Assembly: GCA_964558665.1 (NCBI GenBank)
Contig: CAZLFA010000031.1
Location: 1-42,825 of the forward strand
Direction: 5' to 3'
Origin: CAZLFA01 sp964558665
GTDB taxonomy: Bacteria; Desulfobacterota; Syntrophia; Syntrophales; PHBD01
DNA length: 42,825 bases
Of the stretch, positions 32,704 through 40,742 are shown in pieces (the stretch's first letter is position 1; each line of letters opens with the position of its first letter). The position numbers and the translations under genes are program-made. The notes below the pieces were generated by a model, which was given only the letters and a program-made list of their open reading frames with translations, ran no database searches and was not told the DNA's origin.

Positions 32704-32731
32704 TTGACAAATTCAAATGACCATTTAAAAT
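32704..32731 (+). promoter_or_regulatory. Promoter and candidate autoregulatory operator of the TetR-ABC operon
   Basis: TTGACA (32704-32709), 16-bp spacer, TAAAAT (32726-32731). The spacer contains the near-palindrome AAATG-AC-CATTT (32715-32726), placed where a bound TetR-type repressor would block RNA polymerase. GGGGAGGA precedes the ATG. Confidence 0.65.
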
Positions 32732-32761
32732 ACTCATAAGACAAAAACAGGGGAGGATGAG

Positions 32762-33469
32762 ATGAAGAATCCAAGGGAGGATGCTGCGAGGACCCGTAAG
32801 AATCTTCTGGATGCGGCGGGCAGGATCTTCGCGGAAAAAGGCTACCGTGATGCCACCATTGCGGAAATCTGTGGGCAGGCCGGCGCTAATGTCGCGTCCG
32901 TAAATTACCACTTCGGGAATAAGGAAAACCTTTATGTGGAAGCATGGAGACGGGCCTTTCTTGACTCGCTGGCAGCCCATCCGCCCGATGGCGGTATGGG
33001 CGACGACGCTCCTCCTGAAATGCGCCTGCGGGCTCATGTGACCGCCACCATACGAAGACTGGCCGACAAGAACAACAGGGAATTTATGTTTGTTCAGCGG
33101 GAGTTTGCCAATCCCACCGGGCTGCTGGAGGAGGTGATGAAGAAGGCAATTCATCCCCTTCAAAAAAGGACGGAAGGTCTGGTTCGCGAGCTGCTCGGGC
33201 CGGGATGCTCTGATGCCGACGTCCGGTTTTGTGAGATAAGCGTCATCAGTCAGTGCATCAATCCCATTATTGTGAAAAGAAAACACGAGGGCAGTAATGC
33301 GGGCAGGGGAGGTCCGCCGGTAATCAGGGATACTGATGCCTATGCGGATCATGTCGCTGCTTTCTCACTGGCGGGGCTCCGTGCCGTACGCATGAGAATT
33401 GAAGCAAAAGGCCCTGAGAGGCAGCATGTAAAGAAGGGCAGGAAGGCGACAAGCAGGGAGGATGAGTGA
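32762..33469 (+). CDS. TetR-family regulator (CecR/YbiH-like) of the ABC exporter operon
   Basis: A 235-residue repressor. The N-terminal helix-turn-helix (about 10-57) reads RKNLLDAAGRIFAEKGYRDA then ASVNYHFGNKENLY. The C-terminal ligand domain has VQREFANPTGLLEEVMKKAI and NPIIV, the DUF1956 pattern of CecR/YbiH. CecR in enterobacteria controls an ABC/membrane-fusion exporter, matching the downstream genes here. GTGA overlaps the next gene's start by 4 bp, so regulator and exporter are one transcript. The last 20 residues are strongly basic. The ligand is unknown. Confidence 0.92.
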   Translation: MKNPREDAARTRKNLLDAAGRIFAEKGYRDATIAEICGQAGANVASVNYHFGNKENLYVEAWRRAFLDSLAAHPPDGGMGDDAPPEMRLRAHVTATIRRLADKNNREFMFVQREFANPTGLLEEVMKKAIHPLQKRTEGLVRELLGPGCSDADVRFCEISVISQCINPIIVKRKHEGSNAGRGGPPVIRDTDAYADHVAAFSLAGLRAVRMRIEAKGPERQHVKKGRKATSREDE

Positions 33470-34917
33470 GACCCGCCGGTAAAAAAATAAATGTCCGCCT
33501 GGCCGGGATCCTGGCGTTGTTTCTGTCAATAACCTTTACGGGGTGCATTAAAGTGGGGCCGGATTATGTTCGCCCGGATGTGCCCGTATATAAGGAATGG
33601 AACAACAGATTGAAGAATGGTCCGGATGCCAGGGAAGCGGATGCACAGGACATGGCATCATGGTGGACCACCATCAGCGATCAGAAGCTGTCCGCGCTGA
33701 TGGAGCGTGCTGCAAAGGGCAATCTCGATGTGAAACAGGCAAGGGCGCGAATCCGTGAAGCGAGAGCCCGCCGGGGTGTCGCCCGGGCGGGGATGCTGCC
33801 TTCGATAGACGCCGCCGGCAAGGCCACCAGGAGCAGAATGAGCGAGGAATCCGGCGGAGGCATTACCGCCAATCTTTATTCGGTGGGGCTTGATGCTTCC
33901 TGGGAGCTGGATATCTTCGGGGGCGTACGCCGCTCAGTGGAAGCTGCGGAGGCGGATCTCCAGGCGAGTGAGGAGGACTGGCGCAATATCCTCGTATCTC
34001 TTTTTGCTGAAGTTGCACTGAACTATGTTGATATGCGAACCGGCCAGGTCCGTCTTGCTGTGGCGGAGGCGAATCTGAAAACCCAGGAGGAAACGCACAG
34101 GTTGACCGTATGGCGTTGTGAAGCGGGATTAGGTGACGAACTGGCGGTTCAGCAGGCGTTATACAATCTCGAAAACACGCGTTCCAGGATACCCGCTCTT
34201 CGCATTGCTTTGGAAGAGGCCATGAACCGCATTGCCGTGCTTCTCGGCGAACAGCCGGGCGGGATTCATGAGGAGCTGAAAAATCGGGAGCCCATACCGG
34301 TTGCGCCGCCCGACGTTGCGGTGGGAGTGCCTGCCGATGTCATGTGGCGACGCCCCGACGTGCGCAAGGCGGAGAGAGAACTGGCCGCTCAGACGGCCAG
34401 GGTGGGCGTGGCTACAGCGGACCTCTATCCAAAGTTCAAGCTGAACGGCTCAATCGGTCTGGAATCCCTTTCAACAGGCAGTCTGTTTTCCGCAGCCGCC
34501 AGATACTTCAGCTTCGGTCCCAGTATCAGCCTGCCGATTTTTGCCGGAGGATCCATCCGTCAAAACATAGAAGTGCAGTCAGCGCTGCAGGAGCAGTATC
34601 TGATAGCTTATGAAGCTGCCGTTCTTAATGCGCTTAAGGAAGTTGAGAATGCCCTTGCGGCATACGCGGAGGAACAGAAAAAGAGACAGTCCCTGATCGA
34701 TGCCGCGGAGGCGGCCAGGCAGGCGGCTGATCTGTCCAGGAAAAAGTATCAGGCTGGTCTTGCGGATTTCAACAGCGTCCTTGATGCCGAACGTTCACTA
34801 CTGACGTTTGAGGACGGACTTGCGCAGAGCGAGGGCACGGTTGTTTCAAATCTGATCCGCCTGTACAAGACGTTGGGTGGGGGATGGACATCCGCAGCCG
34901 CCGTCACGCAGCAGTGA
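33466..34917 (+). CDS. Outer-membrane factor lipoprotein of the ABC exporter, NodT family
   Basis: A 483-residue channel protein. Signal peptide and lipobox TFTGC (Cys27) are followed by IKVGPDYVRPDVP, the family start signature. OEP repeats are visible (LSALMERAAKGNLDVKQARA and the second-half VGVPADVMWRRPDVRKAER), ending with TLGGGW. The start is GTG 33466, overlapping the TetR stop, with GGGAGGATGA 4-6 bases upstream. It gives the MacAB-type pump its own exit duct, paralogous to the channel in the RND operon at 13.2 kb. Confidence 0.93.
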   Translation: MRPAGKKINVRLAGILALFLSITFTGCIKVGPDYVRPDVPVYKEWNNRLKNGPDAREADAQDMASWWTTISDQKLSALMERAAKGNLDVKQARARIREARARRGVARAGMLPSIDAAGKATRSRMSEESGGGITANLYSVGLDASWELDIFGGVRRSVEAAEADLQASEEDWRNILVSLFAEVALNYVDMRTGQVRLAVAEANLKTQEETHRLTVWRCEAGLGDELAVQQALYNLENTRSRIPALRIALEEAMNRIAVLLGEQPGGIHEELKNREPIPVAPPDVAVGVPADVMWRRPDVRKAERELAAQTARVGVATADLYPKFKLNGSIGLESLSTGSLFSAAARYFSFGPSISLPIFAGGSIRQNIEVQSALQEQYLIAYEAAVLNALKEVENALAAYAEEQKKRQSLIDAAEAARQAADLSRKKYQAGLADFNSVLDAERSLLTFEDGLAQSEGTVVSNLIRLYKTLGGGWTSAAAVTQQ

Positions 34918-34958
34918 AACAGCTAAAGGTAAGCACAATTGAACAAGGAAGATATCAT

Positions 34959-36248
34959 ATGGAAACTAAACAAACTGAAGAATCCGATATTGCCGGGATT
35001 CTGGAAATCGACCGGCCTTCGGGAGGAAGAAAAGGCCTGAAGCGATTGATTATCGCGGCAACACTTGCCGCGGCGGTTATTGTAACAGCTTTCATCTGGT
35101 GGCAGAAGTCCGCTTCGTCTTCAGCCGTCCGCTACAAAACCCAGGAGGTGCAGCGCGGAGACCTGACGGTTATTGTCACAGCCACGGGCACGCTGCAGCC
35201 GACCAACAAGGTCGAAGTGGGCAGTGAACTCTCGGGAATAATCAAGACGGTTGAAGCCGATTACAACAGCAGGGTAAAGGTCGGTCAGGTCCTGGCCAGA
35301 CTCGACACCTCAAAGCTTGAGGCGCAGGTCACCCAATCGAAGGCCGCTCTGGAATCAGCTAAGGCCAAGGTGCTGCAGACAAAGGCAACGGTCAATGAAA
35401 CGCGCAGCAAGCTGAAGCAGCTCCAGAAGGTCAGGGAGCTGAGCGGCGGCAAGATGCCGTCTCAGGCAGAGATGGACGCGGCGGAAGCGGCTCTTGAGAG
35501 GGCGCTTGCCGACTATGCCGGCGCCAGATCGGCTGTCTGTCAGGCGCAGGCTACCCTGAATGCCAACCGGACAGACCTGTCGAAGGCCGTCATCAAATCT
35601 CCGATTAACGGCGTTGTCCTTGCCCGCAACGTGGAACCGGGCCAAACCGTGGCGGCGTCTTTTACAACCCCGGTAATGTTTACGCTGGCCGAGGATTTAA
35701 CGAAGATGGATCTTCACGTGAACGTCGACGAGGCGGATGTCGGAAATATTCGCGAGGGCCAGAAGGCCACATTCAGCGTCGCCGCGCATCCGAACAGGGT
35801 ATTCGATGCCGTGATCATCCAGGCGCGCTACGGCTCGTCAACGACGTCGGGAGTTGTCACATATGAAACCGTGCTGAAGGTGGATAATGCGGATTTGGTC
35901 CTGCGGCCGGGAATGACGGCAACCGCGGATATCATCGTCAAGAGGATTGATGAGGCCGTCCTTGTACCCGGTGCTGCTCTCAGGTTTTCACCGCCGGTTC
36001 AGAAGGAAAAGAAGGCCGCCAACGGCCTGGTCGATGCAATACTTCCGCGTCCGCCCACCACCGGAGGACAGCAGCGCGAGGAAACGGCAAACAAAAAGCA
36101 GCAACGCGTCTGGGTGTTGAAGAATGAACAGCTCACTGCTGTTCCGGTAACTGTGGGATCGACAAACGGCGGCATGACGGAGATTCTGGCCGGCGATATC
36201 CAGCCCGGAATGGCAGTGGTGGTGGATATGATTACGCCGGTGAAGTGA
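34959..36248 (+). CDS. Membrane-fusion protein of a MacAB-type ABC exporter
   Basis: A 429-residue HlyD/MacA-like periplasmic adaptor. After a 30-residue cytosolic tail comes one membrane anchor (LIIAATLAAAVIVTAFIWW), the lipoyl half motif TATGTLQPTNKVEVGSELSG, a long helical hairpin and the second half motif KAVIKSPINGVVLARNVEPG. A proline/Gln-rich insert sits near 350-385 (ILPRPPTTGGQQREE) before the membrane-proximal domain. ATG 34959 with AAGGAAG is preferred to the upstream ATG at 34884 inside the channel gene. Its stop overlaps a possible GTG of the ATPase. Confidence 0.93.
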   Translation: METKQTEESDIAGILEIDRPSGGRKGLKRLIIAATLAAAVIVTAFIWWQKSASSSAVRYKTQEVQRGDLTVIVTATGTLQPTNKVEVGSELSGIIKTVEADYNSRVKVGQVLARLDTSKLEAQVTQSKAALESAKAKVLQTKATVNETRSKLKQLQKVRELSGGKMPSQAEMDAAEAALERALADYAGARSAVCQAQATLNANRTDLSKAVIKSPINGVVLARNVEPGQTVAASFTTPVMFTLAEDLTKMDLHVNVDEADVGNIREGQKATFSVAAHPNRVFDAVIIQARYGSSTTSGVVTYETVLKVDNADLVLRPGMTATADIIVKRIDEAVLVPGAALRFSPPVQKEKKAANGLVDAILPRPPTTGGQQREETANKKQQRVWVLKNEQLTAVPVTVGSTNGGMTEILAGDIQPGMAVVVDMITPVK

Positions 36249-36259
36249 GGATCAATGCC

Positions 36260-36973
36260 ATGACCCAAACGAGCAACAGACCTGTTATAGAGCTGGAAGG
36301 CGTGACAAAGATTTACGGCGCCGGCCAGGCGGCCGTGCATGCTCTGCGCGGTATCGATCTTCGCATCCGCGAAGGCGAGTTTGTCGCGGTGATGGGGCCG
36401 AGCGGATCCGGCAAGTCTACGTGCATGAACATTCTCGGCTGCCTGGACACCTCAACAGCAGGGGCTTACAAATTCAAAGGCATGGAGGTAGGCAAACTGA
36501 CCCGCAATCAGCGCACGAAACTGCGCCGGTTCTATCTCGGCTTCGTCTTTCAGGGATTTAATCTGCTGAGCCGCACATCGGCTCTGGAGAACGTGGAGCT
36601 TCCTCTCATCTATCGCGGCACCGCCGCCCATGAGCGGCGCGCCCAAGCCCTTCAGGCTCTGGAGACCGTGGGGCTTAGAGGATGGGAAGCGCATACTCCG
36701 GGAGAGCTTTCCGGAGGGCAGCAGCAGAGGGTCGCCATTGCGCGCGCCATCGTCACCAAACCTTCTGTGCTTTTTGCCGATGAGCCCACCGGCAATCTGG
36801 ACACGGCGCGGAGCCGTGAAATCATGGATCTGCTCACCGGGCTGAACCGCGACAGGGGCGTCACTGTTGTCATGGTCACGCACGAACAGGATATGGCAGC
36901 CTATGCGGGCCGCATCGTTCACTTCCTGGACGGCATGGTGGAATCGGACAAACAGAACGGGAGGAGGACGTAA
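36260..36973 (+). CDS. ABC exporter ATPase, MacB/LolD type
   Basis: A 237-residue ATPase with all motifs: Walker A GPSGSGKST, Q-loop in GFVFQGFNLL, signature LSGGQQQR, Walker B VLFADEPTGNLD and switch His in MVTHEQD. This is the separate-domain MacB type (nucleotide-binding domain and permease in two genes). ATG 36260 has GAGG 9 bases upstream and matches family starts; GTG 36245 overlapping the adaptor stop is an alternative. It powers the mechanotransmission cycle of the tripartite pump. Its stop and the permease start share TAATG. Confidence 0.95.
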   Translation: MTQTSNRPVIELEGVTKIYGAGQAAVHALRGIDLRIREGEFVAVMGPSGSGKSTCMNILGCLDTSTAGAYKFKGMEVGKLTRNQRTKLRRFYLGFVFQGFNLLSRTSALENVELPLIYRGTAAHERRAQALQALETVGLRGWEAHTPGELSGGQQQRVAIARAIVTKPSVLFADEPTGNLDTARSREIMDLLTGLNRDRGVTVVMVTHEQDMAAYAGRIVHFLDGMVESDKQNGRRT

Positions 36974-38178
36974 TGCTGTGGAACACAATTCTCCTGGCCA
37001 TGCGTGAGATCAGACGCAATGTCCTGCGCTCGGCGCTGACAATCCTCGGCATTGTCATAGGTGTCGCCGCCGTCATCACAATGGTAACCATCGGCGGAGG
37101 CGCCACGGTGCAGGTAAGGCAGCAGATTGCCAGTATGGGCAGCAACATTCTGATGGTCAGCCCCGGGAAGAGGATGGGTCCCGGCCAGTCAACCGGCAGC
37201 GTTCCCTTTAAGCAGTCCGACGCCGAGGCCATTGCGAGAGACATAAGTTCGCTGAACGCCGTGGCGCCGGTCTCGTCGCAGTCACTTAAAGCGATATTCG
37301 GCAACCAAAACTGGTCAACCCAGGTAACGGGAAGCGACAACAATTATTTCACGGTTACCAACAGGTCTGTCAGGTCCGGCAGGCAGTTCAGCGACAGCGA
37401 ACTGCGCAGCGGCGCCGCTGTCTGCATCGTGGGGGAAACGGTTGTTAAAAAGCTCTTCGGCGGCCAGGAGGCGATGGGAGAAAAGATCCGCCTGCAAAAA
37501 CTTTCGTGTGAAGTGGTCGGGATCCTGGAAGCGAAAGGACAGAGCACCATGGGTACGGACCAGGACGATATTGTCGTCATCCCCCTTGCCGCGTTTCAGA
37601 GGCGCATTGCGGGGAATCAGGACGTCGGCTTCATCCAGATATCGGTTCGGGACGGCGAGGAGACGGAAAAAGTCCAGCGGGACATCGAGCAGTTGATGCG
37701 GACGCGCCGCCATCTCTCGCCGAGTGATGACGATAATTTCAGCGTAATGGACATGAAAGAGATCGTCAAGATGCTGACCGGGACTACGCAGATGATGACC
37801 GCTCTGCTGAGCGCCGTGGCGGCTGTCAGCCTTCTGGTCGGCGGGATCGGCATCATGAACATCATGCTGGTATCGGTAACGGAGCGCACCCGCGAGATAG
37901 GCATCCGCCTGGCCATCGGTGCCCTCGAGAAAGAGGTGCTCATGCAGTTTCTGGTGGAAGCGGTTGTCCTCTCGTCTTTCGGCGGCTTGATCGGGATTGT
38001 GCTCGCACTTGCCGCATCCGTCTGGCTTGCAGGGATACTGCGCGTTCCTTTCGTTTTCAATCCCGGTATTGTGATGCTTGCTTTCCTGTTTTCGGCAGCG
38101 GTAGGCGTGATCTTCGGCTACTTTCCGGCGCTGAAGGCCGCCCGCCTGGATCCGATTGAAGCTCTCCATCATGAATAA
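36973..38178 (+). CDS. ABC exporter permease, MacB/FtsX type
   Basis: A 401-residue permease with the MacB layout. Helix 1 lies in LRSALTILGIVIGVAAVITM, followed by a large periplasmic MacB_PCD domain (about 45-245) with NILMVSPGKRM and VRSGRQFSDSE. Three C-terminal helices follow (about 275-300, 325-350 and 360-385), carrying GGIGIMNIMLVSVTERTREI, the FtsX hallmark. It ends DPIEALHHE. It is the last gene of the TetR operon; the next gene is 175 bp away. Confidence 0.94.
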   Translation: MLWNTILLAMREIRRNVLRSALTILGIVIGVAAVITMVTIGGGATVQVRQQIASMGSNILMVSPGKRMGPGQSTGSVPFKQSDAEAIARDISSLNAVAPVSSQSLKAIFGNQNWSTQVTGSDNNYFTVTNRSVRSGRQFSDSELRSGAAVCIVGETVVKKLFGGQEAMGEKIRLQKLSCEVVGILEAKGQSTMGTDQDDIVVIPLAAFQRRIAGNQDVGFIQISVRDGEETEKVQRDIEQLMRTRRHLSPSDDDNFSVMDMKEIVKMLTGTTQMMTALLSAVAAVSLLVGGIGIMNIMLVSVTERTREIGIRLAIGALEKEVLMQFLVEAVVLSSFGGLIGIVLALAASVWLAGILRVPFVFNPGIVMLAFLFSAAVGVIFGYFPALKAARLDPIEALHHE

Positions 38179-38353
38179 CGGAGCAATGCAGTTCATGGCC
38201 GTCATCTGTTTATTCACACTTAGACACGTTACCCGGAATGTGGTATGGGAGTCGCGGGTCGCGCCGATGCGGATAATGAAGCAAAGGTCCCGTGAAATTC
38301 CGCGCGGTCCCGGCCCGGAGAATTTATAAGATATAAGGAGTCGAATAAACGGC

Positions 38354-40450
38354 ATGAAAAGTATGGAAAAGTTCTTCTACCCCAGGAGTATGGTGGTCAT
38401 CGGCGCCTCGGTGACGAAAATGAATCTCGGTCAGATCATCCTGCTGAACAACAGGCAGAACGGCTATGAAGGGACTTTGTACGGCGTGGGCCGTGAAGAG
38501 GGCGAGGTTGCCGGCGTTCCGGTATATGACAGCGTTGATAAAATTCCGGAGATACCGGATGTAGCGGTCATCATTTCTCCGGCCGGGACCGTCCCAGGTT
38601 TTCTCGAAGCCTGCGGGAAGAAGGGGATCACCCATGTCGTGATCGAGTCCGGAGGATTCAGCGAGTACTCAGACGGGCAGCATGCCCTTGAAGATCAGGT
38701 CCTGGAGATCGCCGGCCGTTACGGAATGCGGCTTGTCGGTCCGAACTGCATCGGGATGATCAATTTCGATATCAAGATGATGATGCCCTTCGGCTTTTTT
38801 ACGGAAACGCCGAAAGGAGGCAGCGTGGCCATGATTGCCCAAAGCGGCGGCGTCGGTGCGACCTTTCTGGGCGAATTCGGCGACAATGCCATTGTACCGG
38901 GCAAATTTGCCACGGTAGGAAACAAGCTTCAGACAGATGAGGTGGATATTCTCGAATATATGATCTCGGACGATAAAACCGACGTCGTTGCCATGTATCT
39001 CGAGGGCTTCAAACGGGGAAGGGCGTTCTTCGACCTCGCCGTCCGTTCGGACAAGCCGTTTGTCGTCCAGAAGTCCAACCGCAGCGAGGTGAGCGCCAGG
39101 ATTGCCCGGTCCCATACGACGGCCCTCTCCGCCGCAGATGACGTCGTGGACGGCTGTTTCCAGCAGGCTGCGGTTATCCGTGCCGAGGACGACATAGATC
39201 TCATCAACGCGGTGAAAATCATCCGCCTTCCCCTGATGAAGAGCCGTCGCGTTGCCGTCCTCTCGCGATCCGGCGGCCATGCCGTCCTGTCCGCCGATGC
39301 CTGCGAAAAATCAGGCTTTACCCTCGTGGAATTTCCCTCCGAATTCATCGAAAGGCTCAAGACCATCTACCACACCCGGGTCATCGCCCATCAGAACCCC
39401 CTCGATCTCGGAGAGATTTTTGATTACACGATCTTTACGCAGATACTGGAGGAGGCCCTGAAACTGCAGGAGGTGGACGGCATACTGTTTAACCATCTCT
39501 ATGCATCGGCCTACGAAGCGGAAATGTCCAGAACATTCCTGGGAAATATCGGCAGTCTGGTGAAGAAGTACAAGAAGCCCGTGGCCGTTGCCATGATCAC
39601 CGACGCCGGGGAATTATTGGACATCTCGAAGAATCAGGGGTATCCCGTTTTTACGACGCCCCTCATGGCGGTCAGGGCGCTTGATGTCTCCGCCACCTAT
39701 TATGAGGAAAAAACGGCAAGGGATATGCGGGGATCATGCACTGCCTTCCCGATCGATTCAGAGACGATCTCCGCCATCGGCAAGCGGTGCCGGACCGAAA
39801 AGCGGATCCCTTTGACTGATGAGGCTCTCGAAATTGCGGCAGCCGTCGGCATTAAGGGCGTTGCCGGCATTGTTGTTCAATCAGCGCGGGAGGCGGAAGG
39901 GCTTTCGCTGAACTATCCCGTTGCCGTGAAGCTTCTTTCCCGCGATGCATCTCATAAGTCGGATGTGGGCGGTGTGCGGCTGAACATCGGCAATTCAGGA
40001 GAACTCGCCGCCGCCATAGATGAAATGGAAAAAACCTTAGGGAGCCTGGCGGCAAAACCGGCCATCGATGGCTTCCTTGTTCAGGAAATGGCGAAGGAGG
40101 GTGTTGAGTGTTTCGTGGGCGGCCGTCAGGACCCTGTCTTCGGTCCCATAGTGATTGCCGGATTGGGCGGCATCTTCCTTGAAGTTTTCAAGGACACGTC
40201 CATCCGCCTTGCACCGGTGACAAAGAATGAAGCGACGGATATGCTGAAGCGGCTTCAGGCCTATCGTGTTCTGCAGGGGGCCAGAGGAAAGTCGGAGGCG
40301 GATATGGACGTGCTGTGTGATATAATCTGCCGCGTATCTCATCTGCTGGCGTCAACGCCTGAGATTGCCGAAATCGATCTGAATCCGGTGATTGTCCATG
40401 GAGCGGGAAAGGGTTTGTCCGTCGTGGATTGCCGGGTGTTTTTCAAATAA
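38354..40450 (+). CDS. Acyl-CoA synthetase, ADP/NDP-forming, fused alpha-beta
   Basis: A 698-residue fused enzyme interconverting acyl-CoA, ADP and phosphate with acid, CoA and ATP. Order: CoA-binding Rossmann domain (about 5-130, starting FFYPRSMVVIGAS); two ligase/flavodoxin-like domains (about 150-460) with the phospho-His loop ARSHTTALS (H254); then the ATP-grasp beta part (about 480-698) with the second phospho-His in SHKSDVGGV (H534) and FGPIVIAGLGGIFLE. Both histidines needed for phosphoryl transfer are present. In anaerobes it conserves energy by making ATP from acyl-CoA. ATG 38354 is used; ATG 38363 is close. GGAG lies rather far (about 14 bases) upstream. Confidence 0.93.
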   Translation: MKSMEKFFYPRSMVVIGASVTKMNLGQIILLNNRQNGYEGTLYGVGREEGEVAGVPVYDSVDKIPEIPDVAVIISPAGTVPGFLEACGKKGITHVVIESGGFSEYSDGQHALEDQVLEIAGRYGMRLVGPNCIGMINFDIKMMMPFGFFTETPKGGSVAMIAQSGGVGATFLGEFGDNAIVPGKFATVGNKLQTDEVDILEYMISDDKTDVVAMYLEGFKRGRAFFDLAVRSDKPFVVQKSNRSEVSARIARSHTTALSAADDVVDGCFQQAAVIRAEDDIDLINAVKIIRLPLMKSRRVAVLSRSGGHAVLSADACEKSGFTLVEFPSEFIERLKTIYHTRVIAHQNPLDLGEIFDYTIFTQILEEALKLQEVDGILFNHLYASAYEAEMSRTFLGNIGSLVKKYKKPVAVAMITDAGELLDISKNQGYPVFTTPLMAVRALDVSATYYEEKTARDMRGSCTAFPIDSETISAIGKRCRTEKRIPLTDEALEIAAAVGIKGVAGIVVQSAREAEGLSLNYPVAVKLLSRDASHKSDVGGVRLNIGNSGELAAAIDEMEKTLGSLAAKPAIDGFLVQEMAKEGVECFVGGRQDPVFGPIVIAGLGGIFLEVFKDTSIRLAPVTKNEATDMLKRLQAYRVLQGARGKSEADMDVLCDIICRVSHLLASTPEIAEIDLNPVIVHGAGKGLSVVDCRVFFK

Positions 40451-40455
40451 TCGCC

Positions 40456-40478
40456 CGCCGCTTGCAAACCCCTTGCGC
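40456..40478 (+). repeat. Hairpin repeat family 1, copy D (right-arm fragment)
   Basis: A 23-base string starting CGCCGCTTGCAAACC and ending CCTTGCGC is identical to copy B at 23543-23565. It begins 6 bp after the stop of the acyl-CoA synthetase. Only the right arm is present. The remainder of the 40451-40742 gap shows nothing else but the short palindrome at 40530. Confidence 0.65.
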
Positions 40479-40529
40479 AGACTTCACAAAGCTCCTGTAC
40501 AGAGACCTGAAGTTTAAGCATCTGCCGGA

Positions 40530-40545
40530 GTTTCCAGACGGAAAC
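40530..40545. repeat. Short palindrome GTTTCC-AGAC-GGAAAC
   Basis: Perfect 6-bp arms and a 4-base loop. A very similar TTTCC-GGAC-GGAAA occurs at 20498-20511 and TTTCCAGACGGGAA at 5110-5123. All are intergenic, so a small dispersed repeat or terminator-like hairpin is possible. Confidence 0.4.
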
Positions 40546-40742
40546 TATTTAGAGGACTTCTCTTTTGCGGCATAAAGCATACATTCCATGCCGGAACTGA
40601 TATATACCTCCATTGAAGGCATTAATCGCGATCTGAAACCTGCCGCCCTGCAGCCATAAGGAAATTGAACATTGGCCATTAATAAACGTTTAAAGTAAAC
40701 CCTTTAGCCAATATCACCAATAAAACAACCAATCACATAGTT

